DNA from: CAWHMS01 sp963830495
GTDB taxonomy: Bacteria > Actinomycetota > Actinomycetes > Propionibacteriales > Nocardioidaceae
NCBI GenBank assembly: GCA_963830495.1
Contig: CAWHMS010000003.1
Location: 682,001-746,000, forward strand
DNA: 64,000 nt
Direction of reading: 5' to 3'
The notes under the pieces were generated by a model. That model was not told the origin of the DNA, made no database searches, and worked only from the letters and a program-made list of their open reading frames with translations. Made by a program: the position numbers and the translations under genes. Below, piece by piece: positions 9,200-27,249 of this stretch; position 1 is the first letter of the stretch, and every line of letters starts with the position of its first letter.

Positions 9200-10030
9200 T
9201 CAGCGCTTGCCGGACTTGCGGCGACGGACGATCATCTGGTCACTGGCCTTGCGCTTGCGCGTGCGTCCCTCGGGCTGACCCCAGGGTGAGACCGGGTGGC
9301 GACCACCGGAGGTCTTGCCCTCACCGCCTCCGTGCGGGTGGTCGACCGGGTTCATGGCGACGCCACGGACGCTCGGGCGCTTGCCCTTCCAGCGCATCCG
9401 GCCGGCCTTGCCCCAGTTGATGTTGCTCTGCTCGGCATTGCCGACCGAGCCCACGGTGGCGCGGCAGCGCACGTCGACGTACCGCATCTCACCTGACGGC
9501 ATCCGTAGCTGCGCGCGGTTGCCCTCGCGCGCCACCAGCTGCACCGAGACACCGGCCGAGCGGCCGATCTTGGCGCCACCGCCGGGCCGCAGCTCGATCG
9601 CGTGAACCGTCGTGCCGACGGGGATGTTGCGCAGCGGCAGGTTGTTGCCCGGCTTGATGTCGGCCCTGGGACCGTTCTCGACGTGCATCCCCTGCCGGAG
9701 GCCGGTCGGCGCGATGATGTATCGCTTCTCCCCGTCGGCGTAGTGCAGCAGCGCGATGCGAGCGGTGCGGTTGGGGTCGTACTCGATGTGGGCGACCTTC
9801 GCCGGCACGCCGTCCTTGTCGAAGCGACGGAAGTCGACGATGCGGTAGGCGCGCTTGTGCCCGCCACCTTGGTGACGTGTGGTGATGCGGCCCTGGTTGT
9901 TGCGGCCACCCTTCTTCGGCAGCGGCTTGACCAGCGACTTCTCAGGGGTTGTACGCGTGATCTCGACGAAGTCGGCGACGCTCGAGCCGCGACGGCCCGG
10001 CGTGGTCGGCTTGTACTTACGGATGCCCAT
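9200..10030 (-). CDS. rplB: 50S ribosomal protein L2
   Basis: Peptidyl-transferase-centre protein needed for subunit association. 276 residues, standard length, with the conserved histidine-bearing loop MNPVDHPHGGGEGKTSGGRH near the C-terminus. Follows rplW in the S10 operon. Confidence 0.97.
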   Translation of the reverse strand: MGIRKYKPTTPGRRGSSVADFVEITRTTPEKSLVKPLPKKGGRNNQGRITTRHQGGGHKRAYRIVDFRRFDKDGVPAKVAHIEYDPNRTARIALLHYADGEKRYIIAPTGLRQGMHVENGPRADIKPGNNLPLRNIPVGTTVHAIELRPGGGAKIGRSAGVSVQLVAREGNRAQLRMPSGEMRYVDVRCRATVGSVGNAEQSNINWGKAGRMRWKGKRPSVRGVAMNPVDHPHGGGEGKTSGGRHPVSPWGQPEGRTRKRKASDQMIVRRRKSGKR

Positions 10031-10060
10031 GGGTTCTCAGTCCTCGCTCACGAAGCCCGG

Positions 10061-10366
10061 TCAGGAGACCGGACCTCCGAAGATGTCGATGCGCTGCCCC
10101 TCGGCGACGCTCACGATCGCCCGCTTGGTGGCGGCACGCTGGCCCCAGCCGAAGCGGGTACGGCGACGCTTGCCGGTCCGGTTGGCGGTGTTGACGCTGG
10201 TCACGTGCACGTTGAACACCTTCTCGACCGCGATCTTGATCTCGGTCTTGTTGGAGTCTGGGCGTACCAGGAACGTGTACTTGTTCTGGTCGAGCAGCGC
10301 GTAGGACTTCTCGCTCACGACCGGGGCGATCAGCACGTCGCGGTGATCCTTGTGCAGGTCGCTCAT
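10061..10366 (-). CDS. rplW: 50S ribosomal protein L23
   Basis: Tunnel-exit protein that docks trigger factor and SRP. 101 residues; shows the L23 segments APVVSEKSYALLDQNKYTF and GKRRRTRFGWGQRAATKRAI. The ATG overlaps the rplD stop by four bases. Its last codons and stop form a 6-bp, 4-base-loop inverted repeat (CCGGTC/GACCGG). Confidence 0.97.
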   Translation of the reverse strand: MSDLHKDHRDVLIAPVVSEKSYALLDQNKYTFLVRPDSNKTEIKIAVEKVFNVHVTSVNTANRTGKRRRTRFGWGQRAATKRAIVSVAEGQRIDIFGGPVS

Positions 10367-11058
10367 GCGTCCTCTCCCTCGCTGGTCTCCTCGGCCTCGG
10401 CCTCGGTGGCGACGGCCTTGACAGCCTTACCCCGGGCCGGACCCGCGACGAACACGTCAAAGGCAGCCTTGGTGAAGACCACATCGTCGCTCAGCAGTAC
10501 GTCGTAGGTGTTGAGCTGATCCGCGGTCAACACCTGCACCGTGTTCAGGTTGCGCAGGCTCAGCCGGCTGGTGTCGTCGCCGCGCTCCAGCACGACCAGG
10601 ACACGCGGACGAGTGGTCACCGATGCCAGCGCGGCGACGGCGGCCTTGGTCGACGGGCTGGCGTCGCTGACCAGACTCTCGACGACGTGCACGCGACCGT
10701 CGCGGGCGCGATCGGACAGCGCTCCACGAAGCGCCGCGGCCTTCATCTTCTTCGGCGTGCGCTGGGCGTAGCTATGCGGCGTCGGGCCGTGGACGATGCC
10801 TCCACCAGCGAACTGGGGCGCCCGGATCGAGCCCTGGCGGGCCCGACCGGTGCCCTTCTGCCGGTAAGGCTTGCGGCCACCGCCGGCCACCTCACCGCGG
10901 CCCAGGGTCGAGTGGCTGCCCTGGCGGGCAGCAGCCATCTGGGCGACGACGACCTGGTGGATCAACGGCACGTTGACCTGGACGTCGAAGATCTCGGCGG
11001 GAAGCTCGACGGTGCCGGACTTCTTGCCGGTGGCGTCGAGGACATCGATGGTGCTCAC
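10363..11058 (-). CDS. rplD: 50S ribosomal protein L4
   Basis: Tunnel-lining protein; in E. coli it is also the S10-operon autoregulator. 231 residues with the extended loop GGGRKPYRQKGTGRARQG and a C-terminal acidic tail (ATEAEAEETSEGEDA) absent from E. coli L4. Start overlaps the rplC stop by four bases. Confidence 0.96.
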   Translation of the reverse strand: MSTIDVLDATGKKSGTVELPAEIFDVQVNVPLIHQVVVAQMAAARQGSHSTLGRGEVAGGGRKPYRQKGTGRARQGSIRAPQFAGGGIVHGPTPHSYAQRTPKKMKAAALRGALSDRARDGRVHVVESLVSDASPSTKAAVAALASVTTRPRVLVVLERGDDTSRLSLRNLNTVQVLTADQLNTYDVLLSDDVVFTKAAFDVFVAGPARGKAVKAVATEAEAEETSEGEDA

Positions 11059-11717
11059 TGCTGACCCTCCTTTGCCTTGGCCGCGGTGCGGACCACGACG
11101 ACGGTCCCGCGGGGACCGGGGACAGCGCCCTTGATCAGGATCAGACCCTTCTCCGCATCCACAGCGTGCACGGAGAGGTTCTGCACGGTGACGGTGTCGA
11201 CACCCATCCGGCCAGCCATCCGCAGGCCCTTGAAGACGCGACCCGGGGTGGCGCAGCCACCGATCGAGCCCGGCTTGCGGTGGTTGCGGTGGGCACCGTG
11301 CGAGGCGCCCACGCCCGCGAAGCCGTGTCGCTTCATGACACCGGCGAATCCCTTGCCCTTGCTGGTGCCGGTCACGTCGATGCGCTCGCCCGAGGCGAAG
11401 ACGTCGACGCTCAGCTCCTGGCCGGGCGAATACTCGGCGGCGTCCGCCGTACGGATCTCGGCAAGGTGGCGACGAGGCGTGACACCGGCCTTCTCGAAGT
11501 GACCCGCCATCGGCTTGGTCACCTTCGACGGTCGGATCTCACCGAAGCCGAGCTGGATCGCCGCGTACCCGTCGGCCTCCGCAGAGCGGACCTGGGTCAC
11601 GACGTTCGAGCCGGCCTCGATGACCGTCACGGGTACGACGCGGTTGTTCTCATCCCAAAGCTGGGTCATGCCGAGCTTGGTGCCCAGCAGACCTCGCACA
11701 GACTTCTGTTGGCTCAT
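11055..11717 (-). CDS. rplC: 50S ribosomal protein L3
   Basis: Early-assembly protein near the peptidyl transferase centre. 220 residues, normal length; conserved GLLGTKLGMTQLW at the start and HRKPGSIGGCATPGRVFKG in the central loop. 14 bp downstream of rpsJ. Confidence 0.97.
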   Translation of the reverse strand: MSQQKSVRGLLGTKLGMTQLWDENNRVVPVTVIEAGSNVVTQVRSAEADGYAAIQLGFGEIRPSKVTKPMAGHFEKAGVTPRRHLAEIRTADAAEYSPGQELSVDVFASGERIDVTGTSKGKGFAGVMKRHGFAGVGASHGAHRNHRKPGSIGGCATPGRVFKGLRMAGRMGVDTVTVQNLSVHAVDAEKGLILIKGAVPGPRGTVVVVRTAAKAKEGQQ

Positions 11718-11731
11718 TGGTCAGTAACCCT

Positions 11732-12040
11732 TTAGAGCTTGATCTCGATGTCGACACCGGCCGGCAATTCGAGCCGCATAAGCGAGTCGACCGTCTTCGG
11801 GGTCGGGTCGATGATGTCGATGAGACGCTTGTGGGTGCGCATCTCGAAGTGCTCGCGGCTGTCCTTGTACTTGTGCGGCGAGCGGATCACACAGAACACG
11901 TTCTTCTCGGTAGGAAGCGGCACCGGGCCTGCAACCTTCGCGCCAGTACGCGTCACCGTGTCGACGATCTTGCGCGCCGAACTGTCGATGACCTCGTGGT
12001 CGTAGGCCTTGAGCCGAATGCGGATCTTTTGTCCCGCCAT
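11732..12040 (-). CDS. rpsJ: 30S ribosomal protein S10
   Basis: First gene of the S10 operon; S10 also acts as NusE in transcription antitermination. 102 residues from MAGQKIRIRLKAYDHEVID, normal size; the frame is open further upstream but that part has no homology. A promoter is proposed about 270 bp upstream, leaving a long leader. Confidence 0.97.
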   Translation of the reverse strand: MAGQKIRIRLKAYDHEVIDSSARKIVDTVTRTGAKVAGPVPLPTEKNVFCVIRSPHKYKDSREHFEMRTHKRLIDIIDPTPKTVDSLMRLELPAGVDIEIKL

Positions 12041-12549
12041 GCTCACGCTCGTCCTTCGCTGTCGTTCCGCTGGTCCATGCCTGACGCTCCGGCGGAGCTC
12101 CGGCTTCCCCTGTTGGCCGACCCCCGAGGTCGGGCGTGTCGCGCACGAAGGACGCACTACGCTCGAGTCGGAAGTGGTTGTACTGGGACTTGTCTCGACG
12201 ACACCCGCTTGTCGGGCGTCGAGGGCCGGGCAGTGTCTCCGGTACGGCGAGAACCGTCCTTCTCTGTGACATGAGAACATCGGTCCGCCACGGCGACCCC
12301 GCTCGGGCAACCCCGGTATTCTGCCAGACCCTGCCAGCCATGCCAAATCGCTCGCGGACCCCTGGACGACGGTGCCGCCACGGGTGCGACGACGCCGTTC
12401 GGGACCTGGCTGCCGTTGCCGCGGCTCGCAACGACAGCCACGTTCCGAGCGCGAGGGCCTCGGGGCAATCGTGACCTCGCCGTCACCCGCATCGGGTGTC
12501 GCTGTGCTTACATAAGGCGCGGCAGAAACCGTCGGAGAAAGGTCCCCTC
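12041..12549. other. Divergent intergenic region: S10 leader and usp promoter
   Basis: 509 bp without a convincing gene. The left ~270 bp would be the untranslated leader of the rpsJ transcript, long enough for leader regulation, though I see no L4-type structure I can name. The right part precedes usp; an AT-richer TTACATAAGG at about 12508-12517 could be the usp -10 region. Confidence 0.5.
12318..12346 (-). promoter_or_regulatory. Candidate promoter of the S10 operon
   Basis: On the minus strand: TTGGCA, 17-bp spacer, CAGAAT, followed within about 7 bp by a purine start site near 12311. Good match to a housekeeping sigma-70-type promoter for the gene set beginning with rpsJ. Confidence 0.6.
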
Positions 12550-12942
12550 ATGCCCGTGCTCACAGGCTATGTGCCGACACCCATCGGCGACGCCGCGCTC
12601 GAGGCCGCGATCACGGAGGCGAGGCTCCGCGAGCTCCCCCTGGTGGTACTGAACTCCACCAGTAGCGAAGGAGTCGGCGACGCGAACTTCGCCGACGACG
12701 CGACGGCAGCGAAGCTCCGCGGCCGCCTGGAGCAATCCGGCGTCGAGTTCCAGCTGCTGCGCACCCAAGGGACGCGGGAGCCCTCCGACGTGCTCGTCTC
12801 CACCGCCAAGGAGGTCAGTGCCGACCTCCTCGTCATCGGGCTTCGCAAGCGCAGCCCGGTCGGCAAGTTGCTCCTCGGCAGCACCGCCCAGCGGATCCTG
12901 CTCGACGCGCACTGCCCCGTGCTGGCGGTCAAGGAAACGTAG
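12550..12942 (+). CDS. Universal stress protein (UspA family)
   Basis: 130-residue single-domain Usp. The C-terminal nucleotide-binding region reads GLRKRSPVGKLLLGSTAQ, close to the G-2x-G-9x-G-S/T motif of ATP-binding Usps but with Lys in place of the second Gly. ATG at 12550 has a GGAGAAAGG ribosome-binding site; the longer frame has none. It is on the opposite strand, between tuf and the S10 operon. Exact role unknown. Confidence 0.85.
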   Translation: MPVLTGYVPTPIGDAALEAAITEARLRELPLVVLNSTSSEGVGDANFADDATAAKLRGRLEQSGVEFQLLRTQGTREPSDVLVSTAKEVSADLLVIGLRKRSPVGKLLLGSTAQRILLDAHCPVLAVKET

Positions 12943-12962
12943 GCAGATCGAGCGCAAGGCAA

Positions 12963-13002
12963 CGGCGAAGGCCCGGGACCACAGGGTCCCGGGCCTTCGC
13001 CG
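12963..13002. terminator. Bidirectional terminator between usp and tuf
   Basis: Perfect 18-bp inverted repeat (arms 12963-12980 and 12985-13002) with loop ACAG, between the convergent stop codons of usp and tuf. Usable by both transcripts; no long T-tract on either side, as is common in actinobacteria. Confidence 0.85.
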
Positions 13003-13028
13003 TGTTGGTGCCGTGGTACGGCGTCAGG

Positions 13029-14222
13029 TCACTTGCTGATGTTGGTGACCCTACCGGCGCCGACGGTGCGACCACCCTCGCGGATGGCGAATCGCAGGCC
13101 CTCTTCCATGGCGATGGGCTGGATGAGCTCGACGGCCATCTCCGTGTTGTCGCCCGGCATGACCATCTCCGTGCCCTCGGGGAGGGTCACGACGCCGGTC
13201 ACGTCCGTGGTGCGGAAGTAGAACTGCGGGCGGTAGTTGTTGAAGAACGGCGTGTGTCGGCCGCCCTCCTCCTTCGACAGGATGTAGACGTTGGCGTCGA
13301 AGTTGGTGTGCGGCGTCGTCGAACCCGGCTTGATGATGACCATGCCGCGCTCGACGTCCTCACGCTTGGTTCCGCGCAGCAGCAGGCCGACGTTCTCGCC
13401 CGCCTCGCCGGTGTCGAGCAGCTTGCGGAACATCTCGATGCCGGTGACGGTCGTGCTCTGCTTGTCGTCGCGGATGCCGATGATGTCGACCGTCTCGTTG
13501 ATGTTGATGATGCCGCGCTCGATCCGGCCGGTGACGACCGTGCCGCGACCGGTGATCGTGAACACGTCCTCGACCGGCATCAGGAACGGCTTCTCGGTGT
13601 CGCGCTCCGGCTGCGGGATGTAAGAGTCGACCGCGTCCATCAGCTCAGACACCGACTCCTCCCACTTCGCGTCGCCGTTGAGGGCCGGGAAGGCAGCCAC
13701 CCGCACGACCGGTACGTCGTCGCCCGGGAACTCGTACTCGGACAGCAGCTCGCGGACCTCAAGCTCGACGAGCTCGACGAGCTCCTCGTCCTCGACCATG
13801 TCGCACTTGTTGAGCGCGACGACGATGGCAGGCACACCGACCTGACGGGCGAGCAGCACGTGCTCGCGGGTCTGCGGCATCGGGCCATCGGTAGCGGCGA
13901 CCACGAGGATCGCGCCGTCCATCTGCGCCGCGCCGGTGATCATGTTCTTGATGTAGTCGGCGTGACCCGGGCAGTCGACGTGCGCGTAGTGACGCGACTC
14001 GGTCTGGTACTCGATGTGGGCGATCGAGATCGTGATCCCGCGCTGCTTCTCCTCAGGCGCCTTGTCGATGTCGTCGAAGGCGAACTGCGGGTTCAGGTCG
14101 GGGTACTTCTCGTGCAGCACCTTCGAGATCGCCGCGGTCAGAGTTGTCTTCCCGTGGTCGATGTGGCCGATGGTACCGATGTTGACGTGCGGCTTGGTCC
14201 GCTCGAATTTGGCCTTCGCCAC
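13029..14222 (-). CDS. tuf: Elongation factor Tu
   Basis: GTPase that delivers aminoacyl-tRNA to the ribosome. 397 residues: G1 GHIDHGKTT, G3 DCPGH, G4 NKCD, then domains 2 and 3 with RGTVVTGRIERG and the C-terminal REGGRTVGAGRV. Last gene of the str operon, 68 bp after fusA. Confidence 0.98.
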   Translation of the reverse strand: MAKAKFERTKPHVNIGTIGHIDHGKTTLTAAISKVLHEKYPDLNPQFAFDDIDKAPEEKQRGITISIAHIEYQTESRHYAHVDCPGHADYIKNMITGAAQMDGAILVVAATDGPMPQTREHVLLARQVGVPAIVVALNKCDMVEDEELVELVELEVRELLSEYEFPGDDVPVVRVAAFPALNGDAKWEESVSELMDAVDSYIPQPERDTEKPFLMPVEDVFTITGRGTVVTGRIERGIININETVDIIGIRDDKQSTTVTGIEMFRKLLDTGEAGENVGLLLRGTKREDVERGMVIIKPGSTTPHTNFDANVYILSKEEGGRHTPFFNNYRPQFYFRTTDVTGVVTLPEGTEMVMPGDNTEMAVELIQPIAMEEGLRFAIREGGRTVGAGRVTNISK

Positions 14223-14290
14223 TTGGACTTCCTCCTCGTTGAAACGTGATGTTCGATTGCTGTACGCCGATTCGGGCGACCCTCAGCGGG

Positions 14291-16396
<2,106 letters not shown>

Positions 16397-16525
16397 GGTG
16401 ACGCGTCCCTTACGGTGGATGGGTCTATCGATGTATCGGTGGGTGAGCGCAGGTGTACGCCGCCCGCCCGGCTGTCACGAGTCGGTCGGAACCGACCACG
16501 GAGCGGTGAGCAACGGCCATGCGCG

Positions 16526-16996
16526 TCACCAGCGGTAGTGCGCGAAAGCCTTGTTCGACTCGGCCATCTTGTGGGTGTCCTCGCGGCGCTTGACCGCCGC
16601 GCCCAGGCCGTTCGACGCGTCCAGCAACTCATTCATGAGCCGCTCCGACATCGTCTTCTCCCGGCGCGCCTGGGCGTACTGCACCAACCAGCGCAAGGCC
16701 AGGGTGGTCGAGCGCGCGCCGCGGACCTCCACCGGCACCTGGTAGGTGGCGCCACCCACGCGGCGGCTGCGCACCTCGAGGGTGGGCTTGACGTTGTCGA
16801 GCGCGCGCTTCAGCGTCACGACCGGGTCGACGCCGGTCTTCTCGCGGCAGCCTTCGAGCGCGGTGTGCACGATACGCTCTGCCACGGCCTTCTTGCCGTC
16901 GACCAGCACCTTGTTGATCAGCTGGGTGACCAGTTGGCTGCCGTAGACCGGGTCGTTCTCGATCGGTCGCCTCGGGGCCGGGCCCTTGCGCGGCAT
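16526..16996 (-). CDS. rpsG: 30S ribosomal protein S7
   Basis: Nucleates assembly of the 30S head. 156 residues from MPRKGPAPRRPIENDP, standard size; motif GGATYQVPVEVR. The ATG overlaps the rpsL stop (TGATG); a longer open frame upstream is only the alternate reading of rpsL. Confidence 0.97.
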   Translation of the reverse strand: MPRKGPAPRRPIENDPVYGSQLVTQLINKVLVDGKKAVAERIVHTALEGCREKTGVDPVVTLKRALDNVKPTLEVRSRRVGGATYQVPVEVRGARSTTLALRWLVQYAQARREKTMSERLMNELLDASNGLGAAVKRREDTHKMAESNKAFAHYRW

Positions 16997-17370
16997 CAGC
17001 TCTTCTCCTTCTTCGCGCCGTAGCGGCTGCGAGCCTGCTTGCGGTTCTTCACACCCTGCGTGTCGAGCGAACCGCGAATGATCTTGTAGCGCACACCGGG
17101 GAGGTCCTTCACCCGGCCGCCACGAACGAGCACGATCGAGTGCTCCTGCAGGTTGTGGCCGACGCCCGGGATGTACGCCGTGACCTCGATGCCCGTGGTC
17201 AGCCGCACACGGGCGACCTTGCGCAGGGCGGAGTTCGGCTTCTTCGGCGTGGTCGTGTAAACGCGCGTGCACACGCCGCGCCGCTGAGGGGATCCCTTCA
17301 GGGCTGGCGTCTTCGTCTTCGACACCTTGTCCTGGCGGCCCTTGCGGACCAGCTGCTGGATGGTGGGCAC
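16996..17370 (-). CDS. rpsL: 30S ribosomal protein S12
   Basis: Decoding-centre protein, first gene of the str operon. 124 residues with TTTPKKPNSALRK and HSIVLVRGGRVKDLPGVRY. The lysines at the two classical streptomycin-resistance positions (equivalent to K43 and K88) are the wild-type residues, so no resistance allele is seen. Confidence 0.98.
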   Translation of the reverse strand: MPTIQQLVRKGRQDKVSKTKTPALKGSPQRRGVCTRVYTTTPKKPNSALRKVARVRLTTGIEVTAYIPGVGHNLQEHSIVLVRGGRVKDLPGVRYKIIRGSLDTQGVKNRKQARSRYGAKKEKS

Positions 17371-17595
17371 CGCGTCGTTCTCTTTCCTTGTCGGACTCTG
17401 GCTGCGTTGTGCGCCGTGGGCGCCTGCGTTGGCGACCCCCGCGTCCGGGCGTGTCGCCCGAGGTGGTCACGCCGGTGAGAGTTCGTCGGCATGGTGGGTC
17501 TTGCGCAACCCCGTGACCTTCGGCGAGCCGCTCCACTCTGGGTCGATCCGCGGGGGCACACGAGGAGGCCTAGCACATACTAGGCACGAACGATT

Positions 17596-17624
17596 AGGTT
17601 ACCGGAGCCCCTGCCACCGGTCAA
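17596..17624 (-). promoter_or_regulatory. Candidate str-operon promoter
   Basis: Minus strand TTGACC, 17-bp spacer, TAACCT, about 225 bp upstream of rpsL. A second AT-rich hexamer TAGTAT at 17577-17582 lacks a good -35. Confidence 0.55.
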
Positions 17625-17674
17625 AACGGTCGGCCGCGTCGAAACCCCGGCGAGCCACACCACCAACGACCCCA

Positions 17675-17725
17675 CAACGGCTGAGCGCCGATGAACATGC
17701 CTGCTCACCGGCGCTCAGACCGTTG
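17675..17725 (-). terminator. Hairpin after rpoC
   Basis: 16-base arms CAACGGCTGAGCGCCG and its complement (one bulged base) enclosing an 18-base loop, starting 2 bp after the rpoC stop. No T-tract. Likely the end of the rpoBC transcript. Confidence 0.65.
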
Positions 17726-17726
17726 T

Positions 17727-21605
<3,879 letters not shown>

Positions 21606-21662
21606 GACTGTTTCCTTCGTCTGGTGTTGCTCGGTTTTTGCTTGGTACGGCGCCCGGGCGCC

Positions 21663-25331
<3,669 letters not shown>

Positions 25332-25536
25332 GAGGGGTCCTTCCGAAGGCTCGCGGACTCATCCCGATGCGCATGCCGAGATCACCCGGAACCGGGTCTT
25401 TGGGTGTGGGCAGGGCAGCGCAAAGAGGCAGTTTACCCTACGGGCCGACTGCTGTCGAACCGACCGTCCATATGGCGTTGGTCACGTGGGACGAACCACC
25501 CAGATCGATCAGGAATCCGCGATCGGAACTTCCGGC

Positions 25537-25565
25537 AGCATGCCCGTCCGTCGGGCTCACGTCAA
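25537..25565 (-). promoter_or_regulatory. Candidate rpoB promoter
   Basis: Minus strand TTGACG, 17-bp spacer, CATGCT. The -35 is near-consensus, the -10 weak. Confidence 0.5.
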
Positions 25566-25681
25566 GCGTACACACGCTCCCAAGCCCACATCTCGCTCCG
25601 AGGAACGCCCGTCTCGGGCTCGCTTCGCGGGCACAGCCGCCACGCGGCCCCGAGCCGATCCGGCGCGATCTGGCGACAAGC

Positions 25682-25718
25682 CGAAGGGCGGCCATCCCGC
25701 AGGATGACCGCCCCTTCG
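25682..25718 (-). terminator. Hairpin between rplL and rpoB (attenuator-like)
   Basis: Arms CGAAGGGGCGGTCATCC and GGATGGCCGCCCTTCG (minus strand) with one bulge, one G-T pair and a short loop, about 60 bp after rplL. Probably reduces readthrough into rpoBC relative to rplJL. Confidence 0.65.
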
Positions 25719-25777
25719 CGCAGGTGCTTGGACCGGCGAACCGGCCGAACGTCAGCCGGGGCAGGAGTTGGCCAGCG

Positions 25778-26170
25778 TCACTTGACCGAGACGCTGGCGC
25801 CGGCCGCCTCGAGCGACTCCTTGGCCTTGTCCGCGGCGTCCTTCGCGACCTTCTCCAGAACCGGCTTCGGCGCGCCCTCGACGAGGTCCTTCGCCTCCTT
25901 GAGACCAAGGCTGGTGAGCGCGCGCACCTCCTTGATGACCTGGATCTTCTTGTCGCCGGCCGACTCGAGGACGACGTCGAACTCGTCCTGCTCCTCGGCG
26001 GCACCGGCATCGCCAGCGGCACCGCCGGCGGCCGGAGCGGCGGCCACGGCGACCGGGGCGGCCGCGGTGACGCCGAAGGTGTCTTCGAACTGCTTCACGA
26101 ACTCACTGAGCTCGAGGAGGGTCATCTCCTTGAACGCGTCGAGCAGCTCGTCGGTGGTGAGCTTCGCCAT
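25778..26170 (-). CDS. rplL: 50S ribosomal protein L7/L12
   Basis: Stalk protein that recruits translation factors. 130 residues from MAKLTTDELLDAFKEM: N-terminal dimerisation region, Ala/Gly-rich hinge, C-terminal domain with EVRALTSLGLKEAKDLVE. ATG at 26170 has a GGAAGG site; ten extra upstream codons are open but unneeded. An 8-bp inverted repeat spans the stop. Confidence 0.97.
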   Translation of the reverse strand: MAKLTTDELLDAFKEMTLLELSEFVKQFEDTFGVTAAAPVAVAAAPAAGGAAGDAGAAEEQDEFDVVLESAGDKKIQVIKEVRALTSLGLKEAKDLVEGAPKPVLEKVAKDAADKAKESLEAAGASVSVK

Positions 26171-26245
26171 GGTGGCGTTCCTTCCAAGTTGCTGGTGCAT
26201 GTCGGGCGACGTACACCAATGGTTTGCGTGGTCGGTCCGGGAGCG

Positions 26246-26917
26246 TCAGCCCTCGGTGGTCTCCGAGGGCTGCTCCTCCGAAACCGCACCCTCCGGTGCA
26301 GGTTCGGCGGCGTCGGCCGGGGCGTCCGTCGTGGACTCCTCGGTGCCGGCTGCGGTGTCCTCCGGGGCCGGCTCGCCGGCCCCGGATGCGAGGGTCGACG
26401 GGTCCTGCTCGGCCTTCGCCTGGAGCGCGGCGGCGAGCTGCGCAGCCTTGGTGAGGGGCGCGTTGAGCAGGAACACGGCGTTCTGAAGCGACGCCGTCAT
26501 TGCCCCCGCGAGCTTGGCGAGGAGCACCTCGCGCGACTCGAGGTCGGCAAACGTGTTGATCTCGTCCGGGGACAGTGGCTTCCCGTCGAGGAAGCCGCCC
26601 TTGATGACGAGAGCGGGATTGGCCTTGGCGAAGTCGCGCAGACCCTTCGCGGTCTCCACCGGGTCGCCCTTGATGAAGGCGATGGCGGACGGTCCGACGA
26701 GCAGCGAGTCAAAACCCTCGACGCCGGCATCCCTGGCCGCGATCTTGGTCAGCGTGTTCTTCACCACGGCGTAGCTGGCGTTCTCACCGAGCGAGCGCCG
26801 CAGGTCCTGCAGCTGCTTGACGGAGAGACCGCGGTACTCGGTCAGCACGGCACCCTGTGAGTCACGGAACTCCTCCGTCAACTCAGCGACTGCCGCTGCC
26901 TTGTCTGGCCGCGCCAT
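26246..26917 (-). CDS. rplJ: 50S ribosomal protein L10
   Basis: Stalk base that holds L7/L12. 223 residues: ~175-residue L10 core (LTEYRGLSVKQLQDLRRSL) plus a ~45-residue acidic Ala/Pro/Glu-rich tail. Expression is probably controlled through the leader, which has a terminator-like hairpin. The last codons form a 9-bp hairpin. Confidence 0.96.
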   Translation of the reverse strand: MARPDKAAAVAELTEEFRDSQGAVLTEYRGLSVKQLQDLRRSLGENASYAVVKNTLTKIAARDAGVEGFDSLLVGPSAIAFIKGDPVETAKGLRDFAKANPALVIKGGFLDGKPLSPDEINTFADLESREVLLAKLAGAMTASLQNAVFLLNAPLTKAAQLAAALQAKAEQDPSTLASGAGEPAPEDTAAGTEESTTDAPADAAEPAPEGAVSEEQPSETTEG

Positions 26918-26973
26918 GGGTCTCCTTCCAGATCACATGTCCGACACCGATGCCGACAGCTCACGAAGGTCCC

Positions 26974-27009
26974 GACAAAACAAGACGCCCCATGCAGGCG
27001 CACGGGGCG
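26974..27009 (-). terminator. Attenuator-like hairpin in the rplJ leader
   Basis: Minus strand: CGCCCC...GGGGCG stem with 2 more pairs beyond a mismatch, directly followed by TCTTGTTTTGTC. It looks like an intrinsic terminator about 60-90 bp before the rplJ start, i.e. a candidate premature-termination control of rplJL. An anti-terminator partner was not found by eye. Confidence 0.6.
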
Positions 27010-27126
27010 ATCCCTCGGGGAGGAGGTCTCACTCAGTTCACCTGCGCAGGTCGCCCGCTCAAGCGGGCCTTCGTCCGCTCCGCTCTCAACGAGCGTCGCG
27101 GCCACCGGCGGTCTTCGGCAGCGACA

Positions 27127-27156
27127 ACAGTACGACGAGCATCACGCCCTGGCCAA
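27127..27156 (-). promoter_or_regulatory. Candidate rplJ promoter
   Basis: Minus strand TTGGCC, 18-bp spacer, TACTGT. This would give a ~200-base leader that includes the hairpin at 26974-27009. The 332-bp region 26918-27249 contains no other feature I can support. Confidence 0.5.
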
Positions 27157-27249
27157 ATCGCCGCGTTGACTCCATCTGACGATGCCCGTGTGGGCGAGGC
27201 GTGGCCATTGCCCGCGAGTGCCACCGCGGCCGTGCACGCACAGCCGCGA

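Larger units (their letters stand above)
17371..17726. other. Intergenic region between rpoC and rpsL
   Basis: 356 bp holding the rpoC 3' hairpin (17675-17725) and the proposed str promoter, then a ~225-bp leader. I see no gene. Confidence 0.5.
25332..25777. other. rplL-rpoB intergenic region
   Basis: 446 bp with no gene: a strong hairpin at 25682-25718 just after rplL, a promoter-like pair at 25537-25565, and a ~200-bp rpoB leader. The arrangement matches an rplL-rpoB attenuator followed by an internal rpoB promoter. Confidence 0.55.

Noticed and set aside
16996..17370. Streptomycin-resistance allele of rpsL
   Set aside because: Both key lysines are the sensitive wild-type residues.
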